Source of the DNA: Ignavibacteriae bacterium HGW-Ignavibacteriae-1
GTDB lineage: Bacteria; Bacteroidota; Ignavibacteria; Kapaibacteriales; UBA2268
Length of the DNA stretch: 54,977 bases
Direction: 5' to 3'
Assembly: GCA_002839825.1 (NCBI GenBank)
Contig: PGYU01000002.1
Coordinates: 133,962-188,938, forward strand
The position numbers and the translations under genes are program-made. The first letter of the stretch is position 1. Each line of letters begins with the position of its first letter. This document shows, in pieces, positions 23,605 to 31,869 of this stretch. The notes below the pieces were generated by a model. That model searched no databases, had not been told where the DNA came from, and was given only the letters and a program-made list of their open reading frames with translations.

Positions 23605-25803
23605 ATGGGAACGTTACAAAACATAAGAAGAATGTCGCCGTACGTATTTGGGGTTTTTGCGGTTTTACTTGTTGCCTTTTTTACTATCGGTGACCCTACA
23701 ATTATTGAAGGTGTCAGAGGTACAACCGGTGACCCGAAGACTCAAGTTGTTGCAACCATAAACGGGACACCTATTTATTACCTTGAGTATGAACAGAGAG
23801 TCAAAGACGAGGAAGAAAGTGCAAAGCGAGAAGCCGAAAAATCAGGTCAACCGGTGGATGCTACTGCTATTCGCCAACGTGTATGGCAATCCTTAGTTGA
23901 TGAAGCGCTACTCGAGCAACAAATCGAAAAATTCGGTATAATGATTACTGACAATCAAATTAAAGAACAATTGATTGATAATCCTCCGGATTTCCTAAAG
24001 GAAATGTTTTCGGATAGTGCCGGCAATTTCATGCGTTCTACATATCTTGAATTGATTACCAAACCGGAAAATTATGTAAACTATATGGGTGGCGACCCTT
24101 CCAAAATTCCGATTGAAGAAAAGAACTTGGCAGTAAGCAACTTCCGCAAGGATTTGTTCCGTATAGAAAAATACGTTGCTCAAGTTTTGAAACAAGAGGA
24201 ATTGACTGCTGCAGTAGCTGCAAGTAGTTCCGTTATTTCTTCGGAATATGCTCGTATGAAATTCGTCCAAGAAAACAGCACTGCTGATTTGAGATTTTTC
24301 CCATTGACACTCAGAGATTTGCCCCAAGAAGCTATGGAAGCCAAAAAAGAGGAAATCGAAGAGTATTACAACAAGAACAAAAAATTATACAAACAGAAAC
24401 CACAACGCAAAATTAAATATATTACGATGCCTTTAGTTCCTTCGACTGAAGATTCCGCTCGTTCGGAACGCAGAGCTAAAAACGTATCTGATGAATTGAT
24501 GGCAGCCGCTACTGATGCAGCAAAAGATAGTATATTTGATATTAAATTGAGCGAGTATAACGGTATGACTCACAACTATTTGATGGTCGAAGAAATTGAC
24601 CCACAAGTTTATAGCATATTGAGCATACTCAAACCCGGTCAAGTTGCCGGTCCGATTAATCGCCCTGACGGAACTTATTTCTTAAGAGTAGATGATGTCC
24701 GTAGTGGCGAAAACGAAGTGGTCAAAGCAAGTCATATTTTGATAAGTTTTGACAATAATAAAGATAGTGCAAGAGCTGAAGCCAATCGTATCTTACGTGA
24801 AGCAAAAAGCAACCCTAATAATTTCGCAATTCTTGCGATGCAATATTCTAAAGACCCGGGCTCCGGACAACGTGGCGGCGATCTTGGATTTTTCGGCAAA
24901 GGACGTATGGTGCCTCCGTTTGAAGAAGCTGCATTTGCTGCTAAAGTCGGTGATATTGTTGGTCCGGTAGAATCAGATTTCGGATTCCACATAATCAAAG
25001 TGGACGATAAACGCTCAGAAGAACTCAAATATAGCGAGTTGAGATTGTCGCCAACATTGAGTACAGCCACAAAATCCCAATTATTCCGTGACGCTCACTC
25101 AATCAAGAGCCAAGTCCAAGAAGGGCTTACATTCGATACAGTGGCTGCAAGGTTAGGATTGGAAGTGAAGGAAAGCCAATATTTTGATGCCAACATTCCT
25201 GTGTTAGGTTCAAAACGCTTATCCGATATCGCTTTCTCTGAAGAAGTGGGATTTGTTTACGAACCTGTCGAAATGGAAAGATACGGTGTTGTTTTGGCAC
25301 AAGTTGCTGATGCTAAGGAAATCGGAATCAAAGCTTTGGAAGACGTTCGCGAAGAAATTTCACGCAAGATTATCAAAAAGAAACAATTAGATATGCTTGG
25401 CGAACAAATCGCTCCATATTTTGACAGAATTAAAGCTCTCGGCGGGCTTCAAGCGGCTGCCGAACAAGATACCGAATTAGCAGGTAAAATTCAAACTTTG
25501 AGTGCATTCAATAACTCTCCGAACATCCCCGGATTTGGTCAAGATGCGGCTTTTGCAGCTACAGTCTTTAATTCCGAAACGAACAAACTCATTGGACCTT
25601 TCCGCGGCGAAAACGGCTATTATATTATCTCTGTCGAAAATGTAACCAAGCCAACAGACGAAGAAATCACAGCGGCAATGAAAGAATACAAAGCTGAATT
25701 GAAAGTAGCTACAAAGGGCGCAGTGTTTTTCCAATGGTTCCAAAAAGTCAAAGAAGACGCTAAAATTGTGGACAGTCGTAGCAAATTCTATCCCGAATAT
25801 TAA
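23605..25803 (+). CDS. PpiD/SurA-type periplasmic peptidyl-prolyl isomerase
   Basis: A membrane-anchored foldase of 732 aa that helps outer-membrane and periplasmic proteins fold. One N-terminal transmembrane helix (about 10-28) is followed by a SurA_N/PpiD-type chaperone region (about 40-210). A full parvulin domain lies at about 374-472, beginning VKASHILISF and containing YSKDPGSGQRGGDLGFFGKG and VESDFGFHIIKV. Partial parvulin-like segments at about 260-365 (KPGQVAGPINRPDGTYFLRV) and 600-690 suggest three tandem folds, the outer two degenerate. Length and order fit PpiD more than SurA. It is monocistronic, with a promoter at 23507-23537 and a strong terminator at 25831-25866. Confidence 0.88.
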   Translation: MGTLQNIRRMSPYVFGVFAVLLVAFFTIGDPTIIEGVRGTTGDPKTQVVATINGTPIYYLEYEQRVKDEEESAKREAEKSGQPVDATAIRQRVWQSLVDEALLEQQIEKFGIMITDNQIKEQLIDNPPDFLKEMFSDSAGNFMRSTYLELITKPENYVNYMGGDPSKIPIEEKNLAVSNFRKDLFRIEKYVAQVLKQEELTAAVAASSSVISSEYARMKFVQENSTADLRFFPLTLRDLPQEAMEAKKEEIEEYYNKNKKLYKQKPQRKIKYITMPLVPSTEDSARSERRAKNVSDELMAAATDAAKDSIFDIKLSEYNGMTHNYLMVEEIDPQVYSILSILKPGQVAGPINRPDGTYFLRVDDVRSGENEVVKASHILISFDNNKDSARAEANRILREAKSNPNNFAILAMQYSKDPGSGQRGGDLGFFGKGRMVPPFEEAAFAAKVGDIVGPVESDFGFHIIKVDDKRSEELKYSELRLSPTLSTATKSQLFRDAHSIKSQVQEGLTFDTVAARLGLEVKESQYFDANIPVLGSKRLSDIAFSEEVGFVYEPVEMERYGVVLAQVADAKEIGIKALEDVREEISRKIIKKKQLDMLGEQIAPYFDRIKALGGLQAAAEQDTELAGKIQTLSAFNNSPNIPGFGQDAAFAATVFNSETNKLIGPFRGENGYYIISVENVTKPTDEEITAAMKEYKAELKVATKGAVFFQWFQKVKEDAKIVDSRSKFYPEY

Positions 25804-25830
25804 GATTTGGATAGCTTTTCAAAATACAAA

Positions 25831-25866
25831 AATGGGGTTGATTCAAATCAACCCCATTTTTTTTTG
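25831..25866. terminator. Bidirectional terminator between ppiD-like and lipoprotein genes
   Basis: AATGGGGTTGATT (25831-25843) pairs perfectly with AATCAACCCCATT (25846-25858) over a 2-nt CA centre, followed by nine Ts. A short A-run on the other side lets it serve the converging gene too. Confidence 0.9.
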
Positions 25867-25876
25867 GTTAATAGTC

Positions 25877-27157
25877 TTAATAATTCATCATCTTTTTGAT
25901 AGATACTTGGTCAAGTGGTTGCGAGATCATATAAAATTCATCTAATTTGCCTCTGAAATATGAAGTGCCGTCGTCGCTACCGCCGATTATCAATGGCAAG
26001 CCCGATTTTTGCGGAAAGCCCTCTACAATTTCTGATACCATATTTCCATTTATATACAATACCATTTTACCCATATTCGAAACTATTGCAACATGAGTCC
26101 AAATAGCTTTTGCAGGAATAGCCGTGCTTACACTACTGCTATAATCTTCACCATCACACACTCTGAAAATGAATGTATTTATATTGTAAATGTAGAATAC
26201 ATAGCTTGCATTAGCGGGTGCTATCGGTCCCCATTTCCCAAAGATATTGTTATCGGTCTTATTAGTTTTACCCATAGAGACATCGGGATTAATCCAAAAC
26301 ATAATGGTATAGTCCACTCCAATATTTGTCAAATCACTTGGTATTGATATTTTCGCCGTTGACCCATTAAAATAGACTGCATTATTTTCCACACCGTCGC
26401 GGTCTTCGGTAAATTGAATATTGTGGGGGGCAGTTTGGAGAAGATACTTGCCTTGGTCTAAAGTATGACCGTCGAATGAAAGGTACAATTCGATGTCATC
26501 TAAAGCAACTTGCGTTCTGAACTTTGTTGTGAAATGCGAGACGTCGCTTTCCGTCACAGCGTCGTAAATGTCGTAAGCTACAATTCTAATGTAATATTTC
26601 ATCGAATCTTTAAGATTTTCCACATGAAATTCGCTTTTGCTTATCCTGTTTGCCACTTTGTAAATAGGAGGATTAACCGTGTCGCAATAGACATCATATG
26701 TCAATTTATCACCATCAATATCGCTGCAACTCCAAACAATATTTGTTGTGTCGTCATAGACCAAGTCCCCACTTGCCGGAAATTCGATGATTGGCAGTTC
26801 GGGAGCATTATTTGCATCCACTTTAGCCGTCAGCTTCACGAAGGCGCGAGTTTCCTTGTCGGATTTGACACTAATACTGACATTGCCAAGGTAGTAAGCT
26901 TCCTTAGTCGCGATAATTCTATATGTTCCGGGACTGGCATTGCCCAGATAAAAATAACCTTCGCTATCAGTCAGAACCGATTCTGTTGCCGGCTCCGAGG
27001 ATACTAAGGCATTTGCGAGCGGTTCCAGAGTTTTATTATCGTGCACGTAGCCAACAATCTTGCCATCGGCAACAATAGGTGCTTCTACAACAGGCTTATC
27101 AATACACGATGTCAGATAAAGGCAAGTTACCATTACGATTGTATAAAATTTTCTCAT
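25877..27157 (-). CDS. Lipoprotein with CarboxypepD_reg-like, Fn3-like and LamG-like domains
   Basis: A surface or periplasmic lipoprotein of 426 aa. The signal peptide ends with the lipobox LTSC (C18). A carboxypeptidase-regulatory-like beta domain covers about 30-110 (GKIVGYVHDNKTLEPLANALV, then GYFYLGNASPGTYRI). It is followed by a fibronectin III-like region (about 118-212, ending in VSHFTTKF). A concanavalin/LamG-like lectin domain spans about 225-420 (YLSFDGHTLDQ, AVYFNGSTAKISIP, WTHVAIVSNMGKMVLYINGN, GKLDEFYM). Such architecture suggests binding to glycans or other surface polymers. No enzymatic residues are seen. Confidence 0.82.
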   Translation of the reverse strand: MRKFYTIVMVTCLYLTSCIDKPVVEAPIVADGKIVGYVHDNKTLEPLANALVSSEPATESVLTDSEGYFYLGNASPGTYRIIATKEAYYLGNVSISVKSDKETRAFVKLTAKVDANNAPELPIIEFPASGDLVYDDTTNIVWSCSDIDGDKLTYDVYCDTVNPPIYKVANRISKSEFHVENLKDSMKYYIRIVAYDIYDAVTESDVSHFTTKFRTQVALDDIELYLSFDGHTLDQGKYLLQTAPHNIQFTEDRDGVENNAVYFNGSTAKISIPSDLTNIGVDYTIMFWINPDVSMGKTNKTDNNIFGKWGPIAPANASYVFYIYNINTFIFRVCDGEDYSSSVSTAIPAKAIWTHVAIVSNMGKMVLYINGNMVSEIVEGFPQKSGLPLIIGGSDDGTSYFRGKLDEFYMISQPLDQVSIKKMMNY

Positions 27158-27328
27158 ATAAAATCCCGTAAAAATATGTTTGAATCCAACGTTCCTTTCA
27201 AATATAATGAATATTTTGATTTAGACTATTTAGTAAACTCGAATTACATTATATTTCAAAAAAACAATCAGCTATCTATACACTATGACACATGAACAGC
27301 AAAAAAATCTCAGGGTTGGAAAAAATAA

Positions 27329-27386
27329 AAATCCCCCTGCTCGCAAGCTCGCTTTCCCCCTTTCAAAGGGGGATTAAGGGGGATTT
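27329..27386. repeat. Intergenic nested hairpin repeat
   Basis: AAATCCCCCT (27329-27338) pairs with AGGGGGATTT (27377-27386), enclosing GCTCGCAAGCTCGC and an inner hairpin CCCCCTTT-C-AAAGGGGG (27356-27372). The style (C-run, inner hairpin, G-run, TTA spacer, second G-run) parallels 5252-5280, pointing to a dispersed intergenic repeat family. Confidence 0.6.
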
Positions 27387-27421
27387 GTATTTAGTTTTTG
27401 TCAACTTATTTTAGGACAATC

Positions 27422-28345
27422 CTACCCTTTCCTCAGCTGCTCGAAGAGTTCTTTTTGTTTGCTTGTGAGGTTTTCGGGTAATTTGACTTGCAATTTGACA
27501 AATAAGTCGCCCTTTGTGGCTGGGTTGTCATATTTGGGCATCCCGAGACCTTTGAGCTTGAGCGTTTTTCCGGATTGTGATTCTTTGGGTATCGTGATTT
27601 TGATTTTCCCGCCGAATGTATCAATATGGGATTCGCCGCCCAAAATCATTGTATATAGGTCAACGACTGCCTCGATGTACAAATCATCGCCTTTTCTTTC
27701 ATATTTTGCGTGGGGCTTTACTTTCACTTTTATGAGCAAATCTCCCGGGACGCCACCGTGAGATGCGACATTTCCCTTGCCGGGGATTTTGAGGATTTGT
27801 TCATCTTTTGTGCCGGGTTTGAATTTAACTTCCATTTTCTCGCTCGAGGTGCCGATTAATTTGCTTGTGCCGGCGTACGCTTCTTCGAGCGTGATTTCAA
27901 TCTCCAATTCTGCATCTTTCCCTTTTTGGGCTGTTGGTGCTTGGGTTTGGGCTTGTGTGAATGGATTCCGCCTACCGAATCCACCGAAAACTCTATCAAA
28001 AAAGTCCGAAATGCCTCCGGTATCGAATTGGTCCCCTGCGGAATTGCCTGTGCGTCGGGCTTGCTGCTTTGCCATCCATTCTGTCCAATCGAAGTCATCA
28101 CCGGTGCCTCCGGTTTCGCGATGACGATTCCAAGTGCTGCCAAGGTTGTCGTATTTTCTTCTTTTTTCGGGGTCGCTCAATACTGCGTATGCTTCGCTGA
28201 TGTCCTTGAATTTCTTGTCGGAATCAGAACCCTTGTTTGCATCGGGATGATGCTTTTTAGCCAAATCGCGGTAAACCTTTTTGATTTCAGCCGCTGATGC
28301 CTTTTTGTCCACACCAAGTATTTTGTAATAATCTTTGAAATCCAT
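27422..28345 (-). CDS. CbpA-like DnaJ-family co-chaperone
   Basis: A cytoplasmic Hsp40 of 307 aa that stimulates DnaK. The J domain (1-70) contains the essential HPD (33-35). A Gly/Phe-rich linker (about 80-135, GGISDFFDRVFGGFGRRNPF) follows, then two C-terminal substrate-binding domains (LEIEITLEEAYAGTSKL to the end). The Cys-rich zinc finger of DnaJ is missing, so this is type II, CbpA-like. No dnaK or grpE lies nearby. The start ATG at 28345 is clear (MDFKDYYKILGV). Confidence 0.92.
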   Translation of the reverse strand: MDFKDYYKILGVDKKASAAEIKKVYRDLAKKHHPDANKGSDSDKKFKDISEAYAVLSDPEKRRKYDNLGSTWNRHRETGGTGDDFDWTEWMAKQQARRTGNSAGDQFDTGGISDFFDRVFGGFGRRNPFTQAQTQAPTAQKGKDAELEIEITLEEAYAGTSKLIGTSSEKMEVKFKPGTKDEQILKIPGKGNVASHGGVPGDLLIKVKVKPHAKYERKGDDLYIEAVVDLYTMILGGESHIDTFGGKIKITIPKESQSGKTLKLKGLGMPKYDNPATKGDLFVKLQVKLPENLTSKQKELFEQLRKG

Positions 28346-28461
28346 TGCTTTTTCTCATATTTTTCAAGTAACAATTTATTTACGTATTTTTGTAATATTT
28401 ATTACTATTATTGGTTTTGGCTGATATTTTTTTGCAAATTCGAAGGAATCCGGCGCATAGA

Positions 28462-29787
28462 ATGTTTGTTTATAGGTTTATATATAATATCATAATCCAT
28501 ATCGGGAACTTATTTTTGGCTTTCAAAGGGCGAACTGACCCCAAAATCGCCGAACGCAAAGACAATGTCGGCAAGTTGTTGGCTCAAATGCCGATTAAGG
28601 CAAATGGTGAAAAGCGAATTTGGTTTCATGCCTCATCAATGGGCGAATTCGAGCAAGCAAAGCCGATTATCGAAAAAATCAAAGCACAAGCTCCGAAAAT
28701 CAAGATATTTTGCTCATTTTTCTCGCCCTCAGGATATTTGAACCAGCGACAATACGAATTTGCAGATTATGTTTTTTATATGCCGATTGATATTAAATCC
28801 AAAGCAAAATCTGCTATCGCCAAGATTCAGCCGGACTTGGTAGTTTTTGTTCGATATGATGTTTGGTTGAATCATCTCGGAATTTTGAAAAAGCTTAATA
28901 TTCCCACTTTTTTAATTTGTGCATCGTACCCAAGCAATGTAAAATTAGCGTCGAGCGCATTTCTCAAACCATTTACGCGATATATTTATTCGCATTTCAA
29001 TAAAATTTATGCCGTTAGCAAATTGCACGGGGATTTGTTCAGAGGTATTGGCATCAAAGCGGAAATCCTTGATTCGAGCGATACAAGGCTCGACAGAATC
29101 AGTTCGCAAGTGGCAAAAGCACGGAGCAAACCGATTATTCCGATTGAATTTACTAAGGCTACGATGACTCTTGTGGCTGGGAGCACTTGGGAAAAGGACG
29201 AGAATTTGCTAATTGAAGCAGTCGAAAGTGTGAATAAGTCTCGTTTCCGAATTCGGATGATTCTCGTTCCACATGAGCCAAGGATTGAAAACATCGAGCG
29301 GCTCCGGAAAAGTTTAAAAAATCATGTTTTACTCAGTTCGCTGAATTTAAATATTGAAGATTTCAAAAAGCTTGGTAATAATCACATAATTGTTGATAGT
29401 ATCGGGAAGTTGTTGTTTTTATATGCAAATGCAGATTTTGCGTACGTTGGGAATGGCTTTGGAAAATGTGTGCATAGCACTTCCGAGCCCGCCGGATATG
29501 GATTGCCAATTGCCACCGGACCAAATATTTCGGGTTCGCCGGATGCAACTGAATTGCACAGAACCGGTGCTTTGGAAGTGATTGAAAATGTTGACGATTT
29601 GTATAATTGGTTAATTCTGATGTTGGAAAATCTCGAAAGAAGAAGCATACAAGGCGATTCTGCGCTGAAATATGTAAATCAGGGCAAGGGCGAAGCCGAT
29701 TTAATTTCAAAAGATATTCTTGGTTTAATCGCCAATAAAAAGTACGATTCAGGTTTGGATAAAAAGGTTGTGGAAAATGAAAAATAA
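28462..29787 (+). CDS. waaA: 3-deoxy-D-manno-octulosonic acid (Kdo) transferase
   Basis: Adds Kdo from CMP-Kdo to lipid A precursor at the inner membrane. The 441-aa protein has an N-terminal hydrophobic anchor (MFVYRFIYNIIIHIGNLFLAFKG), then WFHASSMGEFEQAKPI (acceptor domain). The GT-B donor half contains AGSTWEKDENLL, LVPHEPR, FAYVGNGFGKCVHSTSEPAGYGLPIATGP. The start at ATG 28462 places the membrane anchor at the very N-terminus as in the family; a TTG at 28411 would add 17 residues. Whether it adds one or more Kdo units cannot be read. It is first in an operon with kdsB (11-nt overlap) and a fucosyltransferase. Confidence 0.92.
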   Translation: MFVYRFIYNIIIHIGNLFLAFKGRTDPKIAERKDNVGKLLAQMPIKANGEKRIWFHASSMGEFEQAKPIIEKIKAQAPKIKIFCSFFSPSGYLNQRQYEFADYVFYMPIDIKSKAKSAIAKIQPDLVVFVRYDVWLNHLGILKKLNIPTFLICASYPSNVKLASSAFLKPFTRYIYSHFNKIYAVSKLHGDLFRGIGIKAEILDSSDTRLDRISSQVAKARSKPIIPIEFTKATMTLVAGSTWEKDENLLIEAVESVNKSRFRIRMILVPHEPRIENIERLRKSLKNHVLLSSLNLNIEDFKKLGNNHIIVDSIGKLLFLYANADFAYVGNGFGKCVHSTSEPAGYGLPIATGPNISGSPDATELHRTGALEVIENVDDLYNWLILMLENLERRSIQGDSALKYVNQGKGEADLISKDILGLIANKKYDSGLDKKVVENEK

Positions 29788-30526
29788 AGTTGTTGCGCTA
29801 ATTCCTGCAAGATATGACTCTAAGCGGTTTCCGGGCAAATTAACGGCATTGCTCGGCGAAAAAAGCGTCATAGTTTGCACTTACGAAAATGTGCTAAATA
29901 TGGGGATTTTCGATGAGGTAATCGTCGTCACCAATAGCAATATTATCCGCGACGAAATTGACAATGTTGGCGGCAAAGTGATCTTCAACGATAGTATTCA
30001 TCCGTCCGGCACTGATAGAATAGCCGAAGTTGCCAAGGATTTGGATTATGATATTGTTATTAATGTGCAAGGTGACGAACCATTCATCGGGAAGAAATCT
30101 CTCGAAGATTTGATTAAGGCTTTCGATTCCGATGATGTCAGCGTTGCGACTTTAGCTCAAAAGCTTGAAAGCGAGGAGGCAATCTCCAATCCGAATAATG
30201 TGAAAGTGATTTTGGATGCCGAGAATATGTCGCTATATTTTTCGCGTTTGCCTATTCCATTTGCTCGGGACAAAGGCACCGAAGTAGAGCATCTGAAGCA
30301 CATTGGAGTCTATGCTTTTCGCAAGGAATCTTTGCTCAAATTCGTTTCTCTACCTGTCGGGAAATTAGAGCAAATCGAAATGATAGAATGTTTGCGTTTT
30401 ATCGAAAATGGAATAAAATTGAAAGTGATTTTGACCGAAACAATTGGTATCGAGATAGATACCGAATCAGATTTGCAAAAAGCAAATGAATATTTAAAAA
30501 AAAGTAATAGCAAAGTGGGAAAATGA
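29777..30526 (+). CDS. kdsB: 3-deoxy-manno-octulosonate cytidylyltransferase
   Basis: Makes CMP-Kdo from Kdo and CTP, the donor used by the gene product just upstream. The 249-aa protein starts MKNKVVALIPARYDSKRFPGK, with the nucleotide-binding ARxxSxRxPGK signature. It also has NVQGDEPFI, RLPIPFARD, KHIGVYAFRKESL, and LEQIEMIECLRFIENG, all hallmark KdsB motifs. The ATG at 29777 overlaps the end of waaA by 11 nt and is preferred over a TTG three codons earlier. The stop overlaps the next gene by 4 nt (ATGA). Confidence 0.95.
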   Translation: MKNKVVALIPARYDSKRFPGKLTALLGEKSVIVCTYENVLNMGIFDEVIVVTNSNIIRDEIDNVGGKVIFNDSIHPSGTDRIAEVAKDLDYDIVINVQGDEPFIGKKSLEDLIKAFDSDDVSVATLAQKLESEEAISNPNNVKVILDAENMSLYFSRLPIPFARDKGTEVEHLKHIGVYAFRKESLLKFVSLPVGKLEQIEMIECLRFIENGIKLKVILTETIGIEIDTESDLQKANEYLKKSNSKVGK

Positions 30527-31431
30527 TAATAGTTAAAATGATGGGTGGGCTTGGCAATCAGATGTTCCAATGGGCTTTGGGCAGAACGCTTGCTCTCAAA
30601 AACAGTTCAGAATTCAAAATTGATGTGTATTTTTTGATTGAAAGGCAACCTCGCAAAAATTTTACAATCCGGACATACGATTTAGATATTTTCAATCTGA
30701 ATGCTGAATTTGCTACGAAAAACGAAATAGCAAAATATCCCATACCAATGTTCGGGAAATTTGGTGTTATTCTCGTTCATTTGAAGCAGATGTGGCGCCG
30801 CCGCATTAATACTAATGGCTATAATTACTTGATTCAGACAAGATTTGATTATGACGAGCAAATTGATAATGCTCCTGTGAACAGCTATTTGGAAGGCTAC
30901 TTCCAGACCGAACGTTATTTCAAACCATACGAGGACATTATCCGAAAGGATTTTGAATTTCGGGACCAACTGAGCGGAAAAACATTCGAAATGTCTCAAT
31001 TGATAAAAGAAAAGCAATCTGTGGCGGTTCATATTCGGCGCGGCGATTACGTTTCAAATGCGAAGGCAAATAAAACTCATGGCGTTCTGGGGAAGGAATA
31101 TTACGACAAAGCGATGGAAACGATTGCCTCAAAAGTCGAATCTCCTCACTATTTTATTTTTTCTGACGATAACGAATGGTGCAGGGATAACTTTGCCTTT
31201 GGGGAGAATATGACCATAATTGAAGATGACATCAAGGGAAATAAATTTCAATTCTCGCTCAATTTAATGTCTCAATGCAAACACGCTATCATTGCCAATA
31301 GTTCGTTCAGTTGGTGGGGTGCGTGGCTTTCTACCAATCCGGATAAAATCGTAATCGGTCCCCAAAATTGGTTTCGGAACCCTAACTTGAACACTAAGGA
31401 CATAATGCCTGAAAGCTGGCTCAAAATCTAA
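30523..31431 (+). CDS. GT11-family alpha-1,2-fucosyltransferase-like glycosyltransferase
   Basis: A 302-aa glycosyltransferase that likely adds fucose (or a related deoxyhexose) to lipopolysaccharide or O-antigen. GT11 motifs are complete: MMGGLGNQMFQWALGRTLA at the N-terminus, the HIRRGDY motif at 170-176, and IANSSFSWWGAWL near 260. It starts within kdsB (ATGA overlap), so the Kdo and fucosyl steps are translationally coupled, an unusual pairing. GDP-fucose synthesis genes (gmd, fcl) are not in this window. The stop codon directly abuts the stop of the converging 31432 gene. Confidence 0.88.
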   Translation: MIIVKMMGGLGNQMFQWALGRTLALKNSSEFKIDVYFLIERQPRKNFTIRTYDLDIFNLNAEFATKNEIAKYPIPMFGKFGVILVHLKQMWRRRINTNGYNYLIQTRFDYDEQIDNAPVNSYLEGYFQTERYFKPYEDIIRKDFEFRDQLSGKTFEMSQLIKEKQSVAVHIRRGDYVSNAKANKTHGVLGKEYYDKAMETIASKVESPHYFIFSDDNEWCRDNFAFGENMTIIEDDIKGNKFQFSLNLMSQCKHAIIANSSFSWWGAWLSTNPDKIVIGPQNWFRNPNLNTKDIMPESWLKI

Positions 31432-31869
31432 TTATAAGGGATACTTCGAATACATATAGAGTATTACTTTGTTGAAAATTTTATTCAATCTTTTCATAGA
31501 ATTATTGATTTCATCTGAGTAAGAAGCTCTATTGTCATCAAGAAATTTGTCTAAATATACTTTTTGGGCTAATTTGAACAAATTGCTCATGAATCTGCCA
31601 CTTTTCCCGTATTTACTATCGTAAATGCCATCCACAGATGAATGCTTTTTAAAAACAAAGTATGCTGCCTCATCATAATCAGCTTTTTTGTCGCCGTAAT
31701 ATGACTTCAAGATTTTGTAAACAGCTTCTTCGTGCAATACATCTGAACTAATCAAATAGTAGTATTCATCAGCGATTTCGATTAGCAATTTGTCAATTTT
31801 TTTGCCGAAAGATTTAATTCTGAAAATGAATAGCTTTAAGTATAAACTATAAAATATGCCTCTCATCAT
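31432..31869 (-). CDS. Hypothetical helical protein
   Basis: A 145-aa protein I do not recognise. It is rich in Lys, Tyr and Phe, appears all-helical, has no signal peptide or convincing transmembrane helix beyond a weakly hydrophobic start (MMRGIFYSLYLKLFIFRI), and has no catalytic motif. It overlaps the upstream aldehyde dehydrogenase gene by 4 nt, so it is translated from the same transcript. Its length, frame and coupling support a real gene. Composition (low Gly/Pro, many K/Y/D) is unlike the neighbouring enzymes. Confidence 0.6.
   Translation of the reverse strand: MMRGIFYSLYLKLFIFRIKSFGKKIDKLLIEIADEYYYLISSDVLHEEAVYKILKSYYGDKKADYDEAAYFVFKKHSSVDGIYDSKYGKSGRFMSNLFKLAQKVYLDKFLDDNRASYSDEINNSMKRLNKIFNKVILYMYSKYPL

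Noticed and set aside
26510-27007. 165-aa open frame antisense to the LamG lipoprotein gene
   Set aside because: No family features or start context; the sense frame has a lipobox and recognisable domains.
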